Source: Isoetes taiwanensis (Eukaryota > Streptophyta > Lycopodiopsida > Isoetales > Isoetaceae). Taken from it: a stretch of DNA of 64,000 nt. The translations under genes and the position numbers were made by a program. Positions 10,993 to 22,793 of the stretch are shown piece after piece. The notes beneath the pieces are model-generated. The model was not told the origin of the DNA and made no database searches. It worked only from the letters and a program-made list of their open reading frames with translations. Position 1 is the stretch's first letter; each line of letters opens with the position of its first letter. The DNA lies in assembly GCA_021234155.1 (NCBI GenBank), contig JAJEKV010000031.1:6712748-6776747 (forward strand), read 5' to 3'.

Positions 10993-12530
10993 ATGAGAGT
11001 AAACCAGCTTATGAACAATGAGGAAATATACGTGCAGCAAGATCAAAGGCAAACTAACAACATCCAGGTAGATGGATTACATGTAGAGCAGTTGCCTATG
11101 GAGGGCAAAGAAGGAAGGATTTTGGTAGCAATTATTATATTCATGCGCATTCAGGCCTTTCTATCAAAATCATCCCCTTCAACTTCATATGACAGGTATT
11201 TTCCGCAACTAATAGATTCTTGTAACGCAGTAGGTTTGAGGGTTTGATGGAAGAGCATTAAGAGCATCTCCCCATATTTGATCATATCATAGACCATCTA
11301 CCTTCGTGGAAAGCACCTTATTGAGTTAAGACAATGATAATATGTTTAAGGAAACGCTTAGATTATCTAAGAAGGTATAATTTTATGTGTGTCAAGTATT
11401 AGGACTAATACTGACTCGTGAAATACGAAGATGCGCCAAAGTGTCCCTGCAAAGAAGAGAATTTGCATTGCCCTATCTCGTGTGGCCATCGGAAATACAA
11501 TCAAGGATATTGCATATCAATATAGTATTGGATACACTACATCCCAAAGATTCATCTCAGAATTCTGTCGTGCTTTCACGGAAATGCTCCATGATCTATG
11601 CATTAAATAGCCTCCATCAGGAAAAATGAAAGATCTTGCATGTGAATTTGAGAAACTAAGGGGCATTTCATATGTCGTAGGTTCAATTGATGGGAGTCAC
11701 TTGCCCGCAATTGCACCTTACAACAATGCACGGGACTATTATGATCGAAAGGGATTTCATTCCGTTCTATTGCAGCTCATCATCTCATCCAAGAATGTGA
11801 TCTAGGACTATAATGTCGTTTGGACAAGAAGTATGCATGATTTTAAGCTGTTTGAGAGCCAGAAGCTAGAAAGAGGATACAAGCAGGCCATCGATAACTT
11901 TTGCTTTATTGGAGGTGCAGCTTATCTGCCATGCCCATGGATGATTCCACCCTTTAAAGGGCACAAGGATAGCTTAAGCAAGTTAGAATACAACTGGAAC
12001 TATCTTCAATCAAAACACGAGAATGCTTGTGGAATGCACATTTGGTATGTTAAAATCTAGATTCGGGATTTTTTTGAAAAGAGATGATACGAACCTTAAG
12101 AAAGTGCCTGAGATTGTAGCCACTCCTTCTTCTGCATAATCTTTGCATTTGGCATGGTGATAGCTTTGATTAATCATGGATTAATGAGGTCAAGATGAAA
12201 CTTGAGAATGCCACTGTGAAAGAGAAGAAAACTAAAAAAATTTGAGAAGCATATAAAGCGATTAAAGGTACCAAAGGCAAAAATTGGTAGGGCTGCAGCT
12301 TATGGAATTCATAGAATCGATGGTTTTTAATCTAAATCCATTGGAGGCCCTTGAAAGGACACTCGAAGATGATCCAAAGGAGGTTGCGATTCTAATTAAT
12401 AAAGCTAACATGAATGTTTAAGAAACTTCTCAAGCCAATGCAGCCTGTCGAAATGCGTTAGCAAAAGCACTTTTTGAAAAGAAGATAGCTAAGCTGTTTG
12501 AAGACTTGGAACATGATTCGCCATAGGATT
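10993..12530 (+). pseudogene. PIF/Harbinger transposase (HARBI1-like nuclease) pseudogene
   Basis: The plus strand carries, in three frames, the hallmark order of a Harbinger DDE nuclease, which cuts and pastes DNA with a 3-bp (TWA) target duplication. A helix-turn-helix-like segment, AVSLQRR-type followed by GNTIKDIAYQYSIGYTTSQRF (about 11,435-11,560), precedes VVGSIDGSHLPA (about 11,675-11,710, first Asp). SMHDFKLFE (about 11,835-11,860) holds the second Asp, and PCPWMIPPFKG (about 11,930-11,960) is the PWLL-type motif. Stops at about 11,607 and 11,803 and a frameshift after 12,040 inactivate it. Further relics reach about 12,530. Terminal repeats were not found. Confidence 0.8.
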
Positions 12531-13120
12531 CGTTTTGTCTTGGATATTTGAAAATACTATTTGGCATATAATTTTCTCTCTAGCATGCAACAATATAATT
12601 TAGTTGCTATTTGTTTCCATGTAATTATTTGTTTCTTTGCTCTATTATTCTATTGATAAGTAGTGCTCTATTATTGATGGTAATAATTAACAAGTAGTGC
12701 TGAAGTTTGTTGTAGTCTCCTTTTTGGCAAAGGTTTTTAAACATTTTTGTGTTTTTCATTTAGTATGCAGGCTCCAATCCTATTCATATGCAATTGAAAT
12801 ATGTTGTATGGTATAAAACATCCATTGCTGGGCACTTGTCATAAATTGCAATCTTCTGACATTGGTCATGATTTATAGAACATTATTTTCACAAACTGCT
12901 TTTTTACAAGGGCATCCAACATGGATCCATAAGGCTCATGCAGTTGTCATACATGCTTATAAGTGTAGTTTCCACCATGATATCACCTTTAAATTGGCAA
13001 CTAATTGCTAAAACATGTAACACTTTATCTTCTAGGCATACCACCCACAACCTTCTTCTGCAAAAGCACTAAATCATGGCTGTCCATGACACCAGATCTT
13101 TGCCCTCGAATTGTTTTCAA
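12531..13120. other. AT-rich stretch without features
   Basis: I see no gene, repeat or terminal structure here. It separates the Harbinger relic from the poly(A) end of the LINE that reads on the opposite strand. Confidence 0.4.
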
Positions 13121-13121
13121 G

Positions 13122-13152
<31 letters not shown>

Positions 13153-16100
13153 AAGTTTATTAATCACATGTAAACATTACAAGATGTACAAATCTCATCT
13201 AAATATGCAAGCACAAGACAATGCTCTCGAAGCACAAGCCCCAAGCATTATGTACTCACTCCAGCATAGGAAACTAGTGATAAGAATTAATTTGGAGATA
13301 CAGAATCCAAATACGGTCTCTCACTTCTTCCCTGAGGGAGGAAGAGTTGTAAACTATCAGTATCTTAGCCTGGGCTACAGTAATGACTCTATGAGCATGT
13401 GAATAAATGTCTTGAAAAATGTACAGCCTATGACGCTCCCAGATTGACCACAGTAACCATCCAGACACGAGATAAAATGCCTTCCGTTTATCTGGGTCCC
13501 ATGCACCTGGGTAGGATGCTAGGAGAATAGATTGGCAATCCAATGTACTGTTAAATAATGCTTGAAGTCAGGACCATGATGGTTGAACTTCCGGACAGAA
13601 GAGAGGCAGTGCTCAAGTATTTCAACATATGAAAGGCAAAGCAGACATACCACAGAGTTTGCAAGGATCATAATGATGCCACAAGGTGTTTGCAGGCAAA
13701 CACTATGTAAGACTCGCCACCAAAGTACAGAAACTTTAGGGTGGAATAACTTATCCCAAAGCCAGCGCCATATGCGAGTTCGCATGGGTTCTGGGATCTG
13801 TAATTGCCATCCATTTGGCAATGGGAGGGGACGTGACCTAAGAACAGACGGTATATAGAGCAGTTTGTGAATATCCACGTGACGTCGACTTCTACTATGA
13901 GAGGCAAGTTCTCTGCCACCTTCTTTCATACATTTATATCCCAATGTGAGAGTAAAAATTTTGCTTGAAACACCGGCCATGAGAAGAGGCAACCACCTTC
14001 ATACTATGCTTGAATTGAGACGACACCTGCTAGGGCCCACCATCTCTGCGTAAGGGGATGAACAGATGCAGCGAGTAGGGAAGCTAAGGGGTCTGACGGC
14101 AATGGTGCCCACCACCACGAAATATCTAGGAGAGCATGGGTGGATGAACATGGCCAAAATAGATGTCTGGCCGCATCCCATGCTGCCAATAATCCCCGAA
14201 GAAAAGGAGATGCATTTGGAAAAGGCTCAATAGGCTGAAATAGAGCCTATAGAAGAACTGGCTTGCCTGCCTTCGTCTAGAGCAGTACAATGACCGAGAG
14301 ATTGTTTGAGAAGGCGAAGCCCATGAGAGTCGTCTTCACCATTCAGGAGCCCCCAAATGAATTTTGAGATGAGGACCTTATTCTACAATAAGAAATCCAT
14401 GATACCCAAGCCACCTGCGCACTTGGGGAGGATGCATTTAGACCAGGCAACCATAACCACCGCACCCTCCTCTGTGCCAGTCCAAATGAAATTTTAGATT
14501 ATTGTAATGAGCTCCCGTACTTTAACCTGTGGGGCTAGCAACAACGAAGCCATATATACATGGGTACTGCTGAGCACTAATTTTGCAACGGTAATGTGAC
14601 CAGCGAGGGATAACTTTGCAGTTGACCACCAGAATAAGTGTTTCTCCAAACCCTTAATAATCTCTTCCCATGCTGCTCATGCATCAACATGAATGCCAAC
14701 AGGAATGCCAAATAGTTTTGTGGCATGTCTATGAGGAAGAAACTTCCATGGATAATCTTGAAGACATGCCTAAATCGGAGTGTCCAACGTTCATAAGGTC
14801 ATGCACTTTTGCCAACCCACCAACACGTCAGAAGCTAAAGAGAATGTGTTTAAGAGCAGGTTTGCAGATTCAAGGTTCTCAGAGTTAGCAATGAGAAAGA
14901 GAAATGTGTCATCAGCATATTGATTGCAAACTTCCTGTGTACCATCCTCCATAGCGAGACCCTAAAGGATCCCTTCCATTGATGCAACGGCAAATAACTG
15001 CGATAGCATCTCCGCAACAATTGTGAAAAGGAGTGGTGCTAAAGGGCATCCCTGACGAATATCTCATCCAAGTGGAAAGACCGATGATAGCTCACCATGG
15101 AAGAGAAGAAGAAGGGCGAGTGCCTTATAACATGAGGCACCCCCTATAGTATTGCTGCAGCAGCTAATGGGATCAGCACTATCTTCGGCAGGGAAGCATA
15201 AAGAGGATCTTGCCTCTAGTTTGACAGCTGACCAGTGCGATTGGCTACTCTCTTTCCTGTTGCTGGTAATCTCAGGTCTGGTTTCTTTGCCATATCCGAG
15301 GGCCTATTTTTTGAAGCAATGATGCAGTTGGGGCATGTGGAAAGACAGGAACTCAGCTCCCATAGTATCTGTATTGGAGAAGAGGCCGGGTAGTTCTTGT
15401 CCAGTAACTGGCCCTAGTTGTGTCATTAGGGTGTAGGAAATTAGTCCTTCTCTCCTGTAGTATCCTATGGAGAAGAAGTTGAGAGAGGCTAAAGAGTACT
15501 AGGCTCAGAGTCTGGACTGCTATCATGGATACGAGAAGTGGTAGCAGCTCTGGGCTCAACTGTATGTATGAAAACGTTTATCTTTTGAATATAATACAGA
15601 TCCTTGACTTCAAAAAAAAAAAAAAAAAAAAAAAAGAAAAGAGAGAGAACAACGACTCGTGCAGAGAGATGTAACTTCATGACGTCTGATGTGAATTGTT
15701 GTCTGAATCCCAATCTGAGCATACACAAGCGCATGGACTCCCAATTGACACTGTCATATGCTTTTCCAAAATCAAGTTTAAGATACACCACATGATGATT
15801 TTGCCGATGTGCCCAATAGATCCCCGCATTAAGAATGCATCTTCTCGGAAGAAATCCTGACCGAGTTGTGGAAATGGACAGCCAAAATACCCCCACCCTA
15901 ATGCCTTGGTAAATATTTTATATACTAATGATAATAAAGTGATGAGTCACCAATCTGCAATAGTCTGATCTTGGGGATTAATGAGATAGCACCTGTATTC
16001 AAAATTTTGTCCAGCAAAAAGCGTCAAATACATCTGGCTCCAACCACTCCCAATATTCTTGAAAGAACTCAATTCATATACCATCAAATTTTGGGCACTT

Positions 16101-16600
16101 CCCTTTTTTAAGTTCAAATACTATCGGACTCAGATCAGCAATAGTGATAGCAGCCTCTACCAACAGATGTTGCCCTTCAGAAATGATGGGAGATTTCCTA
16201 GATAGCACTGCATCTCGCATTTCTGACTGAAAGGATAGATGTTTCTCAGCAAAAACTGCTTGAAAATAATCATGCAGATGCTGCTTGAGCTCCGTCAGTT
16301 GCGAGAGTACCGAACTGTTTGACAGACATAAGGAATATATGGCTGATATCATGCGACACCGCTTAGCTACGCAAAAGAAAAAGCCCGTACAACGGTCTCC
16401 ATCACGGAACCACTGCAAACCTGCTTTGATCTTTGCCTGTTGGATCTATTCCTCTTCCAAAGCTTGAATTTGTGCTAATATGTGATGCTTATGAATGCCT
16501 AGGAGAATATCTTGCCGAAAACAAAGGAGATCTTGATACAGCGTATCTAGCAAAGCACGATCTGTTGTTGCGGACTATCGGCCCCACTGTTTCTCAAAAG
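13121..16600 (-). mobile_element. L1-like LINE, ORF2 pseudogene with poly(A) end
   Basis: Read on the minus strand, this is a degraded non-LTR retrotransposon. The 5' part (16,418-16,074) carries WFRDGDRCTGFFF and LKKGKCPKFDGI, typical of the stretch between endonuclease and RT. The RT follows: FLPRRCILNA, LKLDFGKAYDSVNW (about 15,760-15,800), RQGCPLAPLLFTI (about 15,030-15,060) and QYADD (14,909-14,923, catalytic). The zf-RVT tail (about 13,540-13,850) reads LWDKLFHPKVSVLWWRVLH. A T-run at about 13,122-13,148 on the plus strand is its poly(A) tail. It is broken by many stops and by a 0.5-kb insertion in the RT. The endonuclease domain is absent, so it was 5' truncated or has decayed. Confidence 0.85.
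15107..15634 (+). mobile_element. Retro-insertion with poly(A) tail nested in the LINE RT
   Basis: The RT coding of the surrounding LINE stops at about 15,640 and resumes at about 15,110, leaving about 0.53 kb of foreign sequence in the opposite orientation. It ends on the plus strand in a run of about 24 A (15,611-15,634), preceded by a LINE-style 3' UTR (ATACAGATCCTTGACTTC). Flanking AGAGA/GAAGAA purine stretches may be the remains of the target-site duplication. It is younger than its host element. Confidence 0.7.
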
Positions 16601-16829
16601 ATTTGAGTCAACAAGTGCATCCACTATGCCGGCCATCCCACGATGCCGGCTAAAGGCAACTGTCCAAATACCCTACCAAGCTTCTTGGAAGGCCGCGTCC
16701 TTCAAGAATTTTACATTCAAGTGAAAACACGTCGTTCATCTGAAAGGAACTACGGATGATGGTCTGAAACTGAGTTGTTGTTAAGGCAGGACCGAAAAAA
16801 ACTAGAAATGCCAAAATTGCATTCACATT

Positions 16830-17051
16830 CTAGTAAGCCCTATTCAGCCGAGAGCTTGCACGACCTCCACCAATGTGACCGTCAAATAACATATGTGCAT
16901 CCTTTAGATTCTTACATTTGATGTATAATGATGGCAATTGTCGTATCCACAAAAGCATCCAATTGAATCCCGCGGCCGTGATGCAGACATGAATGAGCTT
17001 GCCATGACTTATACATCCCCAATTATTGCAAACAGCTAAAAGTTGCTGCAA
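16830..17051 (-). pseudogene. PPR-protein fragment
   Basis: A short minus-strand frame contains HGKLIHVCITAAGF, then SLYIKCKNLKDAHMLFDG, which is the consensus of two adjacent pentatricopeptide helices of PLS-class (organelle RNA-binding) proteins. It begins and ends within motifs, and nothing further is recognisable on either side. It is a gene scrap. Confidence 0.7.
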
Positions 17052-17265
17052 ACTAGTGTTTCTACCACAGGACCTTAACTTAAAAGCATATATGACAAAT
17101 TTAGCAAAATTTAGACTTATTCAAGGTTTTTAGACTTGTTCATGTTTATAATCATTTGAAACATTGAGTGCTTAATCTTTTGTTATTTCATAATCATGCC
17201 ATTATCAATAGTATAGAGAAGGAACCATTGCGAAGAAAATGAATTGTACTTTTGCATTTATTTAA

Positions 17266-18782
17266 TTAATCATCAGTACATAATTCCAAATGACTTTGGA
17301 CAATAGCAACTACATCGTCAGGTATTTTTTCAAGCTGTTTCATGGAAACTGCAGAGGTCCAACCATAGATTAATGATTGAACATCCACCCATTGTCGTTG
17401 TTCACTTGGATTTGGCTTCCACCTTTTGTAGCAACATCCATTATATTGATCTTTCAAACTCTTCCTATCTTTAGTGAGTGGCTTCACCATTGGATGTGAA
17501 CTTGAAGACACTCTTTTAGTCCATCCTTTTGTTTAGTTGGTATAGTCAATGCTGCACCTAGCCAAAATGGAGTCTCTTTCATATCATCAGGCCTCACAAT
17601 GAGAAACATACCTTCCATAATATCTTTTTCAAGTTTAAATTCTTCTTTTGGTTTACCACTTGCAGGGCCACAGTATACCACTTCATGATGTTCTTTTTCA
17701 TTGTCAATCGTCATTATGGGAGCAACATCTATATCTTGATGGAGCATCCACTGTGAACTTGGAATTTCTTACTGGAGATTCCTATAGTTTTGCTATGACA
17801 TTTTCTCATTCTCATTCATTCAATATGCAATAATTGGTCGCACTACTTCTTGATAATTGGAATGTCCAAAACGTCCACTTAACCCTATTTTCCAAAAATC
17901 TATATATTTTGAAATACCAGATATGATATTTTTCTCTTCCCTCATGTGTTCATTAAGGGGCACAGGCTCAGGTTCACCTTCGGGCAATATTTGCCTACCA
18001 GCATCATCTTTTTTTAAAAGTTCAATACCAGCGTCAGGCTCCCATGCTGCCTGCTTAAGGTGCACATTATATTGCATTCTAGGATCACCTTTATCATCTA
18101 GATATAACCGAAAATGTAATGGCTTCGTATGCCCCACCAACTTATGGCGCCCATCTTCTATATAACCATCCACAAATTTCTTAAAATCAAGGACTTCTTG
18201 TATGAGGTATGGAACATTTCTAGCAGATACACATGTCTCATACATTTCAAACAACTGTGGCAAAGTGTGTGCATGCCGTTTTCTTAGACTATCTCCAAAT
18301 ATGCTAAAGAAGGCATCAATATCTTCATGTGTATGTCCAACCATAAGAAACGCCATCACTACCTCTTTAAAATGCCCCATTGCCACTAACATTTCAAGTA
18401 TGCCAAGACAAATCGATTCTTGTTTTCAAAGACACAATTGTCAACCTACCAAGAGTAGAACTTTCGGCAGAGGCTTAAAATCATGATGTTTCACTCTCGT
18501 TAATTGCTTGACATCTGTTCTTGCCAACAATGCTTTATGAAGGGGTTGTGTTGCTGAGGTGAAAGTTGGAGTTAAACCTCCTCTATCTCCAATGTTGTAA
18601 CTCTCTAAATTCCGCAAACATTTTGCAATAGAACCTATTGTAAAGTTTGGGTCAAATGACCAATTCCATGTAGCAAAATGACCATATGACGCAGGACCAT
18701 GCCCATGAGTGAGGATTCCTGCCAAAGCCGTAGGCAATTGCATAACGTAGAGTGGGTACAACCTAAACGCATTGCTTTTCAA
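17266..18782 (-). pseudogene. DUF7869-like protein, frameshifted and 5'-truncated
   Basis: Three successive minus-strand frames make one broken protein. The first (18,782-18,441) reads LPTALAGILTHGHGPASYGHFATW. Between the first and second frames lies DNC...ENKNRFVLAYL (about 18,385-18,440), and the second (18,392-17,820) continues FLMVGHTHEDIDAFFS. This pairing of DNC...ENKN with VGHTHEDID is what I associate with the uncharacterised DUF7869 family, which has an RNase H-like look. The third frames (17,747-17,266) hold PFWLGAAL and YNGCCYKRW. Two frameshifts (about 18,395-18,440 and about 17,750-17,820) break it, and a LINE tail replaces its 5' end at about 18,770. Its function is unknown. 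It may be a transposon-borne gene. The family name is from memory. Confidence 0.65.
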
Positions 18783-19078
18783 ATAGTAAGAGCATGGACT
18801 TTGTGGCTTATCTGGAAAAGAAAAAGAGCATCTGTCTTAAACGAAGAGCATACCTCAAGCACACAATTGGTGGATGATATTGTGAGGAGTTTGAGAAAAT
18901 ACAAATGTATACACGACTGCTACCAGAAGGAGATGGTTCTAGTGGCTAGGGGTCCTCAACACCATGTATAAAGTTGTAGGTTGACAGTGTAGCTACCTCC
19001 CTCTTCGGTGCGTATTTGCTATGTAATATTTACTCAATATATTAAAATTCTCTATCCTTCCAAAAACAAAAAAAATAG
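18770..19078 (+). mobile_element. 5'-truncated LINE 3' end
   Basis: The plus strand reads IAFQIVRAWTLWLIWKRKRA, the extreme C-terminus of an L1-type ORF2, then a 3' UTR and an A-rich tail at about 19,062-19,078. It is inserted at the 5' end of the DUF7869-like pseudogene, which explains why that frame stops there. Confidence 0.65.
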
Positions 19079-20468
19079 AATCCTTACACACTGGCCGTTA
19101 TTTATGTCACGTTATATAGGGTATAACAGCGATAACTATTAGGGTTAGGGTTAGGGATAGGCAATAAAAATACTATCACACTGTTTTCTAGTTGCTCGAT
19201 CTGCCTGCTGCCTTGGCGTCTCCTTTGCGTTCTGTGAATCAGTGTATGTTTCTTTCTGTGTTAATTTGCTTGTGTTTTGAGTTTAGCATCTGCAATGATG
19301 AAGACTTTTCAGCTCACTTTGAGGTGTCCATGAAAACAAATAGTTTCCCAAAACTTATTTCTGAGCAGATTGATTTTGTTAGTGTATCCTGCCTCGCTGA
19401 TTCTGGTGATGAGCATTGTCCATGCTAATTCTGATACAAAATGATTAGCACCGAAATATTATCTGAAGAATCAACTACTTTACGCATCTGAGGTTTTTTC
19501 GATGGCCATGCTTAAATGTTTTTCATGGCTTGTTCTGTTAAGCGTTTGAATGAGAGTGTTTTCTGGGGCCTGTTTTCTATTGACGAATGCTTTGTTGTCT
19601 TCATTATTTTTAAGCGTGAAGAGATCCCTGTTTCTTTTCATATTTGTGGAGGAAATCTGTGTCAATCTTACAACTCTGAAAGTGTTACTTTGGATTGCTG
19701 TCAGCATCTTTAATTTGTCATCTCTTCAGGATTGTCTGACTTTGAAGCGCTTGGAAAGACGAGCGAAAGTATTTTAGCTATAGAAGAAAAGCTGTGCTGT
19801 TTTTGAAGAGTCTTTTAGGGCTTTTTGCTAAACCTTATTTGATCCTTAATTTTCTGAACGTCGCACTCTAGTAGTTATAATAGAAAAAACTGTTTGTAAA
19901 GCAATCTCTAATTGCCCTTTAGATTCTTTGTTGCTAAACCTTATTTGATTAGGAAAAATATTAAAGCAGTGCCAAGGCATTCATTTGTACTACGCATCAA
20001 CTTTTTACTTAATCTAATTGTACAATCTTGCTCCAAGTCCTGTTTGAGTTAAGGTGCAAATAGCCTATTTTTTTATATTATCAGGAAACCTAGACTATGG
20101 AACTGAACTAGTCGTCGAAATAGTAGACTGTCGTGCAATATTCTGTTTAATTGTAAATAGAAGGAATAGGAAGGATGCACAGAGTGTTCAAATAATCTGA
20201 CATCACAACAATTTTATGCTTAAAAAACAGCCATCCTGGCCTTTGTATATATGCTTTGTAATTGCTTAATATTTAACAGTTTGATCATTCTGTTTCTTGA
20301 TAACATGGATTTTATGCAGAAATATGTTTGATCATTCAATTTCTTGATATCATGGATTTTATGCAGAAATATGTTTGATTCTTATGTTTCTTGATAACAT
20401 GAATTATATATGAGCGTGTCTTCACATGCTTACAATCTGAAATAACATACGTTCTGTTGGATTCTGTA
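19079..20468. other. No gene recognised
   Basis: A (TTAGGG)3-like run occurs at about 19,140-19,157. The 78-codon frame at 19,192-19,428 has no motif. A 40-bp segment (TTTGATCATTC...GCAGAAATATG) is repeated nearly exactly at about 20,280-20,330 and 20,328-20,373. Confidence 0.35.
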
Positions 20469-20563
20469 TATAAGAATGGCAGTTTACTGCCGATCCCAGG
20501 GAGGAATCCGCGCGTCGGCAGGGATGACTCCTTGGGAATCGGCAGTAAACTGCCATTCTTATA
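20469..20563. repeat. Perfect 26-bp inverted repeat forming a 95-nt hairpin
   Basis: Positions 20,469-20,494 and 20,538-20,563 are exact reverse complements. The pairing continues inward for about 10 bp (TCCCAGGGAG with CTCCTTGGGA, one mismatch), leaving a loop of about 23 nt. The shape resembles a small-RNA precursor or a tiny fold-back element. No flanking duplication is clear. Confidence 0.8.
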
Positions 20564-20569
20564 ACGTGG

Positions 20570-20810
20570 ATGCAACTTAGGTTGCATTCTGCCCTGAATC
20601 GGGGGTAAAAACTTCAGAATCGAGGGTAGAAAGCATCGGAATGAGAGGTAGATGGTCAGAATGAGAGGTAAATCGCCAGAATCTGAGGTAAATCCAAGTA
20701 ATTTCAAGAACTGCCGCTGCTCTTCAGCTTCACAGAAGTTCCGGAAGAGAACCTTAGCCACATGGTGCAATGCCATTGGCGGATATGGCAGAATGCAACC
20801 TAAGTTGCAT
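20570..20810. mobile_element. 241-bp MITE-like element with 24-bp palindromic TIRs
   Basis: Positions 20,570-20,593 and 20,787-20,810 are exact inverse copies. Each arm is itself nearly palindromic (ATGCAACTTAGGTTGCAT). The interior has several imperfect copies of an AGAATGAGAGGTA-like unit. It begins 7 bp after the preceding hairpin. Confidence 0.7.
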
Positions 20811-20882
20811 TTACGTTAGAGGGAAAGAACGAATTCAGGAAAGAAATTGAACAAATTTATTATGTTTAGATGAACAAATTCA

Positions 20883-21030
20883 GGAAAATACAGAGGAAGA
20901 TTGTATAAGGGTACTGCCTTCAATTTAAAAAAAGAAGATTGTATAAGGGTAATGCAATTGGGACAGGATTCCCGGTTTGGCAGGAGGGGACAGGATTCTC
21001 GGTTTGGCAGCGATTGGCAGGGTCGGGAGC
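20883..21030. repeat. Two short direct-repeat pairs
   Basis: GAAGATTGTATAAGGGTA occurs at about 20,901 and 20,934. GGACAGGATTC-CGGTTTGGCAG-type units of about 22 bp occur at about 20,960 and 20,988. I see no coding function. Confidence 0.6.
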
Positions 21031-21140
21031 TGCAAACTCGGAATCCTGGACCGATTGCAACAGTTGGGGAGCGCAAGGTCCAGGTGTTTCATCAATGATT
21101 TCGATTGATTTCTTACTTCTGCAGCGGGTGATGGGGTAGA

Positions 21141-21258
21141 TAACGCCCTGGGCCGAGGGCGTTACCATAAAAAAAAAAATCGAGGCATGGCCAAAATGGC
21201 GAGGCGTCGCGTGCTGCGCCCGAAACCATTTTGGCCATGCCGTTTTTTTTTATGGTAA
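21141..21258. repeat. Fold-back structure with A-tract stem
   Basis: TAACGCCCT/AGGGCGTTA (21,141-21,164) forms a first hairpin. The right arm of that hairpin starts a second one: 21,161-21,199 pairs with 21,226-21,258 through TTACCAT, an A11/T10 tract and GGCATGGCCAAAATGG (exact, 16 bp). The loop is GC-rich. The two hairpins compete for the same bases. Confidence 0.75.
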
Positions 21259-21289
21259 GGCCCCGAGGGCTGTATGCTATCTCCCTAAC

Positions 21290-22521
21290 GCCTGGTCTGA
21301 GGGTTTGCACCTTGGGCCGGAAGCAAGGGCGCCAGATCGATCGAGGGAAGCGGGGGCGAAGCGTACCGGGATGCGAAGCAGCGGGCCTAATCGGGGGCCG
21401 GATCGGAAATGCGGGATGCATTACTAGAATAACGAGCGTGGGGATACCGAACAAAAATGTCATCAAATGGGCTCATAACAGAGGCAGTTTGCCCCATTGT
21501 ATAGGATCGAGAAGGTGAAGCTTTACCGAGATGCTGGAATCCGGCGAGGGGCACAAATCAATGGCCGCCCGAGCTTGAGCAGCAGGTGGGGAGGATGGAA
21601 CTTGGGAAAACGATGGAGTTTTTAGTAGCTTGCTTGCAAGGGACGTCCAACCCTCGTTCTCGCAAAGCCGCAAATGGGCCCTCATTAGAAAAATCCTAGG
21701 TGTTATGGCGGATGCAGAGAAGGGCGAGAAAAATCCTAGGTCATTCTGGGGATTGTCTCCATAAATTTTCAAGAACAGGCGTGTTACTAGCTGATAACAG
21801 CTGTCCATTCGACGGTCAAGATTGAATCTTACCGTGGAAAACCGAGGACCAGTGCATTAAGGAGAATGAAGGATCAAAGCAGCATTCCTTGAAATCGGCA
21901 CAGGTGACGTGGGCGCAGGGAAATATACTCCACTGGAAATTGGAGCCACCCAACTATTATGTTGTCCCACTTCGTGCTTATAGTTTAGCATGGATGCAAA
22001 ATATTTCACACCATGTAGTAATTCTACCTCAGAACCCTACTACATGGCTAATGCAATTAATTAAGTTAAAAACATATTTGATTGAAGCAAGTTTATTTAG
22101 AACTAGTTATGGTGCCCGGCGTTGCCGGGCTTTGGTAATAATTTAGAGAGGTGGTCTTGGTGGAGGCATAGTGGTGAAGATAAATAACCATTGTGTAGAA
22201 CTGAATCTTGTAGCTAGATATTGAATAGAACGAACATTGTAACTGGAGCAAGGAGGGCATTAGATGTCCTCACGAAGTTTTATGGATCTCCATAGCTTGA
22301 GCTCACTCATCCAATATTAGATTAACTTGAGTTGGCAACATCATTTGAGATTAGTTGGCATCTAATAGAATCTTATACCTAGAATTTTGATCTCTTTTGT
22401 GAAGACACCTTTTGTCAAATAAATCAAATAGAGATGTCAAGTAGTAGTGGGTGAAATTTATATTATGGAAGGATATGATGGAAAGGATTGTTTTTGGATG
22501 TGAAATAGGGTGAGCATGCCT
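21290..22521. other. Unassigned stretch
   Basis: The minus-strand frame at 21,473-21,808 has no recognisable domain. A perfect hairpin GCCCGGC-GTT-GCCGGGC lies at about 22,111-22,127. Nothing else was found. Confidence 0.3.
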
Positions 22522-22793
22522 CAAACATGAGCGTCAAAATATTTTTACCCCGGTTATTGTGATTCCATCGCAAGATATTCTCCCCCGCGGAATCACTAAC
22601 CTCTGAGAACGGGATCCGTTCCGGAGGCCCCGTTATCCGTACCTGACAGCGTCAGGTGTACCTTCCGCCCTTTTATTCTATGGGACGGAATCACCATCCA
22701 AAATATTCCAGTAAAACTTCAAATTTTTGAGGTTATCTTCTTCTGGAGGTTCTTGCCGGCTATGGCGCTCCGGCTATAGATGGCCACTTGGGA

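Noticed and set aside
19136-19160. Interstitial telomere repeat
   Set aside because: Only about three TTAGGG units, not the usual plant TTTAGGG, and no longer tract. Likely chance or a promoter telo-box.
20336-20776. 146-codon minus-strand ORF
   Set aside because: It crosses the hairpin and the MITE; the middle is translated inverted repeat.
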